Assembly: GCA_943354625.1 (NCBI GenBank)
Contig: CALRCS010000020.1
Location: 1 to 10,804 of the forward strand
Source: Candidatus Nomurabacteria bacterium
GTDB lineage: Bacteria > Patescibacteriota > Minisyncoccia > Phycocordibacterales > PALSA-1337
Direction of reading: 5' to 3'
Length of the DNA: 10,804 nucleotides
The notes under the pieces are model-generated. The model searched no databases. It had not been told where the DNA came from and saw only the letters and a program-made list of their open reading frames with translations. The position numbers were made by a program, and so were the translations under genes. Below, one piece after another: positions 5,996 through 10,804 of the stretch. The first letter of the stretch is position 1; the number at the start of each line of letters is the position of its first letter.

Positions 5996-6022
5996 AGTAT
6001 CACACCCCACAATAAAAGTCAA
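5996..6022 (-). promoter_or_regulatory. likely promoter of the gene at 5621-5983
   Basis: On the minus strand TTGACT (6022-6017) and GATACT (6001-5996) with an extended TGT before the -10. The spacer is 15 bases, slightly short. The ATG lies 12 bases after the -10. Confidence 0.55.
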
Positions 6023-6043
6023 CAGTAGCTATTCTCTCCTTTT

Positions 6044-6049
6044 TATACT
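6044..6049 (+). promoter_or_regulatory. possible -10 box for rpsA
   Basis: TATACT lies 80 bases before the S1 start, with no recognisable -35 at the right distance. A leader of about 75 bases would leave room for the autoregulation known for S1 genes in other bacteria. No stable hairpin was identified in 6050-6129. Tentative. Confidence 0.3.
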
Positions 6050-6129
6050 ATAGTACCCATGTTATCAACCGATGTGTTAAACCCGCACCTTATTATTATT
6101 AATTAAAAAGCGGATCACGTTATATTTAA

Positions 6130-7272
6130 ATGATTAAAAAAATCGACGAAACAATAGAAGAAAAGTCAAAAAAAGTAAAGAAAGAGAAGGTAGTCGTGGC
6201 CCCAAAACTAGACACAGTAATGGACCGGATTATAAATGATTCAGCAAATCCTCCTATAGTAGGGGATTTAGTAGAAGGCCCAGTTATAAATATAGAAAAA
6301 TCAGCAGTTTACATAGACCTAGCACCATTTGGTACTGGTATGATCTATGGGCGTGAATATATCACAGCACGCGATGTTATAAAGAAAATAAACATCGGTG
6401 ACGTTGTTGCTGCCAAAGTCGTAAATACTGACAATAAAGAGGGTTATATAGAACTTTCTCTAAAGGAGGCTAGACAAGCTCTTATTTGGTCTGAAGCAGA
6501 AACAGCTATAAACAATAAATCAACTCTTGAACTACCTATTATTGAAGCAAATAAGGGTGGACTTATTATCGAATGGCAAGGTATTTCAGGATTTCTACCA
6601 GCTTCTCAACTAAAAACAGAACACTATCCACGTGTTGCTGATGGAGATAAGGATAAGATTTTGGAAGAATTAAAAAAGCTTGTTGGAACAAAGATTTCAG
6701 TATCTATTATTTCTGCAATTCCAAAAGAAGGTAAACTTATTTTCTCAGAAAAGACTCCTGAAACAAAGGATAAAGAGAAAGTTGTAGGAAAATACAAAGT
6801 TGATGATGTACTAGATGGTACAGTAACAGGTATCGTTGACTTCGGAATCTTTGTAAAACTTGAAGATGGTCTAGAAGGATTGGTACATATTTCAGAAATC
6901 GATTGGTCACTTGTAGAAGATCCTCGTGCATTATTTAAGATTGGTCAAAAGATCGTAGTAAAAGTAATTGAGATCAAAGAAGGGAAAGTATCTCTTTCAC
7001 TCAAAGCTCTTAAGGAGAACCCTTGGGTTGAAGCTTCGAAAAAATACAAAAAAGATCAGAAAGTACAGGGTGTAGTTATCAAATTCAATAAACATGGTGC
7101 ATTGGCCTCTATCGAAGAAGGAATTGCAGGACTTGTTCATATTTCAGAATTCGGTTCAGAAGAAAAACTTCGAAAAACTCTAGAACTTGGAAAATCATAT
7201 GATTTCAAGATCACTCTATTTGATGTAAAGGAACAAAAAATGGCACTTTCATTTACTGGGGAGAAGAAATAG
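6130..7272 (+). CDS. rpsA: 30S ribosomal protein S1, four-domain form
   Basis: A 380-residue protein built from a lysine-rich N-terminus (1-25) and four S1 (OB-fold) RNA-binding domains at about 43-114, 130-208, 223-294 and 308-377. The third is the most typical, with GIVDFGIFVKLEDGLEGLVHISE (split here at residues 234-256) and a closing KVSLSLKAL. The fourth repeats it (GIAGLVHISE, 331-340). The first two are more diverged, as in other S1 proteins where they contact the ribosome. S1 helps mRNA bind and unfold on the 30S subunit. E. coli S1 has six domains; four is a common reduced form. The start at 6130 has no Shine-Dalgarno sequence. The gene is a single unit, convergent with pth. ORFs of this kind may also be annotated simply as S1 RNA-binding domain protein. 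Confidence 0.92.
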   Translation: MIKKIDETIEEKSKKVKKEKVVVAPKLDTVMDRIINDSANPPIVGDLVEGPVINIEKSAVYIDLAPFGTGMIYGREYITARDVIKKINIGDVVAAKVVNTDNKEGYIELSLKEARQALIWSEAETAINNKSTLELPIIEANKGGLIIEWQGISGFLPASQLKTEHYPRVADGDKDKILEELKKLVGTKISVSIISAIPKEGKLIFSEKTPETKDKEKVVGKYKVDDVLDGTVTGIVDFGIFVKLEDGLEGLVHISEIDWSLVEDPRALFKIGQKIVVKVIEIKEGKVSLSLKALKENPWVEASKKYKKDQKVQGVVIKFNKHGALASIEEGIAGLVHISEFGSEEKLRKTLELGKSYDFKITLFDVKEQKMALSFTGEKK

Positions 7273-7342
7273 TTGACAGAGATGTAGTCGAGCATAATTA
7301 CAGAAAAAGAAATCACAAAGATAAGCAATTATACAGTAAGTA

Positions 7343-7369
7343 AATTTCTACGAACTTTTCGTAGAAATT
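7343..7369. terminator. 12-bp perfect hairpin between rpsA and pth
   Basis: AATTTCTACGAA (7343-7354), a three-base loop and TTCGTAGAAATT (7358-7369). It lies between convergent rpsA and pth and could serve both as a terminator or 3' protector, but neither side has a proper T tract, and it is AT-rich. Confidence 0.45.
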
Positions 7370-7391
7370 AACTTTGTGGTAAGATGAATAC

Positions 7392-7451
7392 ATGACGACA
7401 GAAAAAATACCGTATTTCGAAGATCCGGAGTCAGAAATTACCCCGCATTAA
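7392..7451 (+). CDS. possible 19-residue small ORF
   Basis: ATG 7392 to TAA 7449-7451 encodes an acidic peptide starting MTTEKIPYFEDPE. TAAGAT (7380-7385) lies 6 bases before the ATG, the spacing seen at other starts in this window, but there is no good -35. Its last 14 bases overlap the end of pth on the other strand. It may be a chance ORF or the remnant of a longer gene. Confidence 0.2.
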   Translation: MTTEKIPYFEDPESEITPH

Positions 7452-7980
7452 AAATACTCATCGCTTTTTCCCTACCTTCCTTCACCAAAACAGGAATAGC
7501 TTCACCGACAGTCTTTGCAGCCTTTTTAATCTCTTTCATTTCATCATCCTTAAAATTCCCAAGAATAAATTTCTCAATTTTCTCATCTCCATGAGGAACT
7601 TTTGCGAAGCCTTTTGCGGTCTCTGGTGCAACACCTATACGGATACGGACAAAAGCCTCAGTCTTCAAAGCTTTTATAATAGACTCCAAGCCATTATGTC
7701 CTCCAGAGCTTCTATTGTATGAAATTCGTATCTTTCCTAAAGGTAAATTAAAATCGTCATAGATAACGATAAGTTTTTCTGCTGCTTTTACACTTTTTAC
7801 GTATTTAATAATTCCTTTTCCTGAATTATTCATAAAAGTATCCAAAGTAATGAGCTTTATTTTTTTATCAGAGAAAAAATCCTCATCTTTAATTAGATCT
7901 AAAATAATTTTTCCGGTATTATGACGGGTATTTTTGTATTCTTCACCCGGATTTCCTAAACCTACAATAATATATGCCAT
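7438..7980 (-). CDS. pth: peptidyl-tRNA hydrolase, compact form
   Basis: Cleaves the ester bond of peptidyl-tRNA released from stalled ribosomes, recycling tRNA in the cytoplasm. The 180-residue protein has the full Pth signature: IVGLGNPGEEYKNTRHN with Asn10 and catalytic His20, TFMNNSGKG (48-56) with Asn51, YDDFNLPLG (74-82) with Asp75, and SGGHNGL (92-98) with Asn96. These match E. coli Asn10, His20, Asn68, Asp93 and Asn114. About 18 residues are missing between His20 and the FMN segment compared with E. coli (194 residues), so the early helix-strand region is shortened. The ATG at 7980 sits 6 bases after the -10 of its promoter. The gene is divergent from lepB and convergent with rpsA. 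Confidence 0.95.
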   Translation of the reverse strand: MAYIIVGLGNPGEEYKNTRHNTGKIILDLIKDEDFFSDKKIKLITLDTFMNNSGKGIIKYVKSVKAAEKLIVIYDDFNLPLGKIRISYNRSSGGHNGLESIIKALKTEAFVRIRIGVAPETAKGFAKVPHGDEKIEKFILGNFKDDEMKEIKKAAKTVGEAIPVLVKEGREKAMSIFNAG

Positions 7981-7986
7981 TTATCC

Positions 7987-8016
7987 ATTATGCCATACAT
8001 GAAAATCTTGTGTCAA
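7987..8016 (-). promoter_or_regulatory. pth promoter, leaderless type
   Basis: On the minus strand a perfect TTGACA (8016-8011), an 18-base spacer and CATAAT (7992-7987), 6 bases from ATG 7980. Its -35 overlaps the -35 of the divergent lepB promoter at 8011-8013. Confidence 0.7.
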
Positions 8017-8036
8017 ACGAATATTGGCAGTACAAT
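8008..8036 (+). promoter_or_regulatory. lepB promoter, leaderless type
   Basis: TTGTGT (8008-8013), a 17-base spacer and TACAAT (8031-8036), with ATG 8044 seven bases later. The -10 matches consensus at five of six bases; the -35 is weaker. It shares bases 8011-8013 with the pth -35. Confidence 0.55.
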
Positions 8037-8043
8037 TGTTTTA

Positions 8044-8616
8044 ATGGATATTGAAACTGATGACAATTATATAAAACCAAAAGAAAGTTTTTTAAAAGAA
8101 ATAATAAAATTTACCCTTCTTGCTCTCATTATTGTTATTCCTATACGAACATATATTGCTCAGCCATTTATAGTTAGTGGTCCATCAATGGATCCTGCCT
8201 TTGCAACCGGCCAATACCTTATCGTTGATCAAATAAGTTACTATTTTGAAAATCCACAGAGAAATGAAGTGATTATTTTTCGATACCCTTTTGATTTAAA
8301 GACATTTTATATAAAAAGAATTATTGGCCTACCAGGAGAGACTGTATCTATGGAGGACGGAAAGGTTACAATCATAAATAATGAATTTCCTAATGGAATA
8401 CTAATTAACGATAGTTTTATAGCAGAGCGTCACCGCACAACAGAAACATTCAAAAAAATATTAGGGCCTACCGAGTATTTTGTTATGGGTGACAACAGAG
8501 CTGAGAGCTCTGACTCTCGCTCATGGGGACCACTTGAAAAGAAATACATAGTGGGTAGACCCTTTCTTAGATTATTCCCTCTTTCGAAAATCTCAGTTTT
8601 TCCAGGAAAAGAATAA
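8044..8616 (+). CDS. lepB: signal peptidase I
   Basis: Membrane-bound serine protease that removes signal peptides from exported proteins. With the start at 8044 it has 190 residues: a short cytoplasmic tail, one transmembrane helix at about 21-36, then the catalytic domain outside. Box B is SGPSMDP with catalytic Ser48. Box D is FYIKRIIGLPGE with general base Lys91. Box E is MGDNRAESSDSRSWGP (148-163). An in-frame ATG at 7990 would add 18 residues but would lie upstream of the promoter, overlapping the pth promoter; the 8044 start gives a normal short tail. The Gram-positive-like single-helix form fits a small bacterium. It probably heads an operon: the next gene starts 20 bases after its stop. 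Confidence 0.93.
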   Translation: MDIETDDNYIKPKESFLKEIIKFTLLALIIVIPIRTYIAQPFIVSGPSMDPAFATGQYLIVDQISYYFENPQRNEVIIFRYPFDLKTFYIKRIIGLPGETVSMEDGKVTIINNEFPNGILINDSFIAERHRTTETFKKILGPTEYFVMGDNRAESSDSRSWGPLEKKYIVGRPFLRLFPLSKISVFPGKE

Positions 8617-8635
8617 AACATAAAAAAATACTTCA

Positions 8636-9877
8636 ATGCATAAAATCAAAAAAAATTTAACTGAAAGAAAACACACTGCATATGAAAATTTAGATAAAAT
8701 AGGAGAAATTCCAATATACTACGGTTTTATACCACACAAAAGTCCTGAAATAAAAAAAATAGACATCGATCAAGCAAAAAATCTACTTGATGGAGATTTT
8801 ATAGAAAATGAAGAGGTGACACATACAAAACTTCCTCTTCATGTTGAAGAAAAAATTGCTCTTATTAGAATGTATACAGAAAATACTATGCAAAACCTTC
8901 CCCAACCTGTGATGTTCTATTTCAAGGAACCATTTAAGGGCTCCATTAAAAAGGGTTCAACTGTTTTTAATAGATACTGTGATCTTGAAATAATGGGTGG
9001 ATCAAAGAGTATCGCTGAGGCTTTGCTTATACAAACCACAAGAGCAATTTTGAAGGAAGAAGGTTATGAAAATATCTATGTTGAAATAAATAGCATAGGA
9101 GATAGAGATTCCATAAATCGCTTTACTCGAGATCTCACAAACCACTACAGAAAACATATAAACGATATGCATGCAGAGTGTAGACAGTTACTAAAAAAGG
9201 ATCCATTTGACCTATTGAGTTGTCAAAATGATAAATGTAAGAAGATTAACGAGTCCGCCCCACGCTCAATGGATTTTCTGTCTGAATCTAGTAGGTTACA
9301 TTTCGGAGAGGTGCTTGAATATCTCGAAGCCCTAAAAATTCCATACAAAATAAATAACAATCTAATTGGTAATAAAAAATATTGCACTGAAACCATATTC
9401 TCTGTTAATAATGCCGACTACAATGAAGCTAATAAGAAAAATAAAGATCAGAAAATTTTAGCAATAGGTGTACGATATGATGGTCTTTCAAAAAAGATTG
9501 GGTGCAAAAAAGAAGTCCATGGTGTTGGCATTTCTCTTTTAATTAAAAATAACAAAATTGACCTTCGAAAAGAGGTAAAAAAGATCAAAAGACCTTTTGC
9601 CTCTTTTGTCCAACTTGGCTTTGAATCAAAGCTCCTTAGTCTAGGTATTATTGAGAATCTAAGAAAAGAAAAAATACCTCTTTTCTTGTCTCTTACGCGT
9701 GATCGTCTAGGTGCCCAAGTTTCTGTGGTAGAAAAATTTCATATTCCATACGCTCTAATCATGGGCAAGAAGGAGGCCGTTGAAAAAACAATTATCATAC
9801 GAAATAACGATACTCATGCCCAAGAAATAGTAAATATAAGTGATTTACCCAAATACATGAAACAACTTGAAAAGTAA
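8636..9877 (+). CDS. histidyl-tRNA synthetase-like paralogue lacking key active-site residues
   Basis: A 413-residue protein aligned over most of its length with class II histidyl-tRNA synthetases. A region like motif 2 lies at about 91-122 (ending DLEIMGG), the strand-helix YVEINSIGDRDS at 148-159, a Cys-rich insertion HAECRQLLKKDPFDLLSCQNDKC (in two parts, 179-201) with SAPRSMDFL, a HisA-like element IGNKKYCTETIF (244-255), motif 3-like GVRYDGLSKKIG (278-289), and an anticodon-binding-type domain from about 321. However, the FRxE arginine of motif 2 is Lys (YFKEP, 95-99), the R-x-F-x-Q portion is changed to VFNRYC (110-115), and RGLDYY, whose arginine is catalytic in E. coli HisRS (Arg259), is GNKKYC. 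It is therefore unlikely to charge tRNA-His, and a normal hisS is expected elsewhere. HisZ-type regulators are another descendant of HisRS, but no histidine genes are nearby. It lies between lepB and rpsU, probably in one operon. Confidence 0.75.
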   Translation: MHKIKKNLTERKHTAYENLDKIGEIPIYYGFIPHKSPEIKKIDIDQAKNLLDGDFIENEEVTHTKLPLHVEEKIALIRMYTENTMQNLPQPVMFYFKEPFKGSIKKGSTVFNRYCDLEIMGGSKSIAEALLIQTTRAILKEEGYENIYVEINSIGDRDSINRFTRDLTNHYRKHINDMHAECRQLLKKDPFDLLSCQNDKCKKINESAPRSMDFLSESSRLHFGEVLEYLEALKIPYKINNNLIGNKKYCTETIFSVNNADYNEANKKNKDQKILAIGVRYDGLSKKIGCKKEVHGVGISLLIKNNKIDLRKEVKKIKRPFASFVQLGFESKLLSLGIIENLRKEKIPLFLSLTRDRLGAQVSVVEKFHIPYALIMGKKEAVEKTIIIRNNDTHAQEIVNISDLPKYMKQLEK

Positions 9878-9895
9878 TAGGAAGTATAGTATATT
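9867..9895 (+). promoter_or_regulatory. internal promoter for rpsU, leaderless type
   Basis: TTGAAA (9867-9872) lies within the last codons of the HisRS-like gene, followed by a 17-base spacer and TATATT (9890-9895). ATG 9904 is 8 bases later. Both boxes match consensus at five of six bases, so rpsU, ybeY and perhaps ftsA can be expressed without lepB. Confidence 0.7.
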
Positions 9896-9903
9896 GTCTC
9901 AAT

Positions 9904-10149
9904 ATGATAAATGTAGAAATAATACGAAATAAGAACGAGAACAGTGTTGGGATTATTCGTCGTTTTACGAAAAAAGTACAAGCAGCGGGTATCCTTCCAC
10001 GAGTTCGAAGCCTTCGATATAATCAGAGGGTGCTTTCTTCTTATAAAACAAAGATGAAGACATTAAAATCAATCAAGAGAAAAGCTGAAATCCAGGAGCT
10101 TATAAAGCTCGGTAAGATGCAGGAAAAAACTACTCGTTTTTCTAAATAA
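9904..10149 (+). CDS. rpsU: 30S ribosomal protein bS21
   Basis: An 81-residue, strongly basic protein matching bS21: a short opening strand (INVEII), RNKNENSVGIIRRFTKKVQ (split here at 8-26) and AGILPRVRSLRYNQR (28-42), followed by a Lys/Arg-rich helical tail. bS21 sits on the 30S platform close to the anti-Shine-Dalgarno end of 16S rRNA and acts in initiation. The tail is slightly longer than in E. coli (71 residues). The stop TAA shares its last A with the start of ybeY (TAATG), suggesting coupled translation. Confidence 0.88.
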   Translation: MINVEIIRNKNENSVGIIRRFTKKVQAAGILPRVRSLRYNQRVLSSYKTKMKTLKSIKRKAEIQELIKLGKMQEKTTRFSK

Positions 10150-10535
10150 TGGCTACTCCAAATTTTCACATTACAAATACTACGAAAACCTCGTTGCCTG
10201 ATTTTAATTTTCCTAAAATTAAAGAGGAAATTTTGGGTAAAAAATACGAGCTTTCTGTTATTATTATCAGTAAGAAGGAAATACATAAACTCAATAAAGA
10301 ATATAGGGACATAGATAAACCTACAGATATTTTGAGTTTTCCTTTGTCTGATAATTTTGGTGAAATTTACATTAACCCTGAAATGACAAAACTCGAAGCT
10401 AAGAAATTTGATCGTAGTTATGAAAACTTTTTCGCTTTTTTATTTATCCACGGTTTGGTGCATTTGAAAGGATTCGATCATAGTAGTACAATGGAGAATG
10501 TAGAAGCTAAATTTCGAAAAAAGTTTCATATCTAA
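10149..10535 (+). CDS. ybeY: endoribonuclease YbeY (16S rRNA maturation)
   Basis: Zinc-dependent RNase involved in 16S rRNA 3'-end maturation and ribosome quality control. The 128-residue protein has the conserved KLNKEYRDIDKPTDILSFP segment (split at 47-65), the GEIYI strand (71-75) and the metal motif HGLVHLKGFDH with ligands His101, His105 and His111. It is shorter than E. coli YbeY (155 residues), mainly at the two ends. The start overlaps the rpsU stop by one base, so it is likely translated together with bS21. A link between a ribosomal protein of the 30S platform and an enzyme acting on the 16S 3' end is functionally sensible. Confidence 0.94.
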   Translation: MATPNFHITNTTKTSLPDFNFPKIKEEILGKKYELSVIIISKKEIHKLNKEYRDIDKPTDILSFPLSDNFGEIYINPEMTKLEAKKFDRSYENFFAFLFIHGLVHLKGFDHSSTMENVEAKFRKKFHI

Positions 10536-10559
10536 GTTCTACACAATTTTTTTTAGTTA

Positions 10560-10804
10560 ATGACACGATCTATAATAACAGGAATAGATATTGGCACGCA
10601 CCACATAAAAGTGGTTATTGCTGATGGTAATGAAAAAAGGCTAGAAAGAGATGAGAAGAATAATCAACCAAAAATATTAGGTGTAGGTCTTGTAGAAACT
10701 AGAGGTTTGAGACATGGCTATGTATTAAATATTGCTGATGTTGTATCGAGTATTCGCCAGGCCGTTGCGCAAGCAGAAAAAAAGGCTGAAGCAAAAGTCA
10801 AAAA
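10560..10804 (+). CDS. ftsA: cell division protein FtsA, N-terminal part (runs off the window)
   Basis: Actin-like ATPase that anchors FtsZ to the membrane and recruits the divisome. The first 81 codons are present, starting MTRSIITGIDIG. The phosphate-1 loop GIDIGTHHIKVVIA (8-21) is followed by ILGVGLVETRGLRHGYV (split at 39-55), which matches the FtsA pattern of LGVGxxxSxGLRxGxV, then NIADVVSSIRQAV, the helix that opens subdomain 1C. Alternative members of the ASKHA family (MreB, PilM) lack the GLRxG element in this place, so FtsA is preferred over PilM. It follows ybeY by 24 bases, which contain an eight-T run but no hairpin, so read-through from the rpsU promoter is likely. ftsZ would be expected next. 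Confidence 0.85.
   Translation, partial: MTRSIITGIDIGTHHIKVVIADGNEKRLERDEKNNQPKILGVGLVETRGLRHGYVLNIADVVSSIRQAVAQAEKKAEAKVK

Noticed and set aside
7343..7369. Stem resembling a Cas12a direct repeat (TTTCTAC...GTAGA)
   Set aside because: Only one copy exists, there are no regularly spaced repeats, no spacers and no cas genes in the window. The stem is a perfect 12-bp palindrome unlike the 5-bp Cas12a pseudoknot stem. Taken as a chance match.
7990..8043. Longer N-terminus for signal peptidase I (start at 7990)
   Set aside because: The extra 18 residues lie across the divergent promoter pair, before the likely transcription start. The protein from 8044 already has a normal tail and membrane helix.

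Overview
The window looks like a piece of an AT-rich, streamlined bacterial chromosome, most plausibly a Candidate Phyla Radiation / Patescibacteria (Parcubacteria-like) genome. This is an inference from several traits: compact versions of universal genes (180-residue Pth, 190-residue signal peptidase, four-domain S1), a degenerate histidyl-tRNA synthetase paralogue next to bS21, almost no Shine-Dalgarno sequences, and many promoters whose -10 box lies only 6-10 bases from the start codon. I saw no tRNA, rRNA, CRISPR array or insertion sequence.

Layout, left to right. (1) 1-536, minus: N-terminal part of gyrA with its own promoter. (2) 676-1222, plus: a small secreted protein gene of unknown function, broken by a one-base frameshift at a G6 run, followed by a strong terminator. 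(3) 1385-1888, plus: an NYN/PIN-like nuclease. (4) 1976-2913, minus: a metallo-beta-lactamase-fold protein with eroded metal ligands, translationally coupled (ATGA) to a small one-pass membrane protein. (5) 2955-3632, plus: a class I SAM-dependent methyltransferase, divergent from (4). (6) 3674-5535: a type II restriction-modification pair arranged convergently (REase plus, C5-cytosine methylase minus, 3' ends overlapping by 17 bases). Each gene carries one single-base frameshift in an A tract; restoring one A makes each gene continuous. The methylase target-recognition region resembles Dcm/SsoII-type enzymes, so a CCNGG or CCWGG target is likely. (7) 5621-5983, minus: a small helical protein of unknown function with higher GC, its own promoter and a strong terminator. 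(8) 6130-7272, plus: ribosomal protein S1 (rpsA). (9) 7438-7980, minus: peptidyl-tRNA hydrolase (pth), divergent from (10) 8044-10804, plus: lepB, a HisRS-like protein, rpsU (bS21), ybeY and the start of ftsA.

The right half (6130-10804) is a core translation, secretion and division block. The left half mixes core genes with accessory ones; the accessory genes are the ones with frameshifts. The most interesting signals are the doubly frameshifted R-M system, the active-site-depleted HisRS paralogue, the metal-ligand-depleted hydrolase coupled to a membrane protein, and the repeated use of leaderless promoters. I did not find a clear case for a wholly new multi-gene system.
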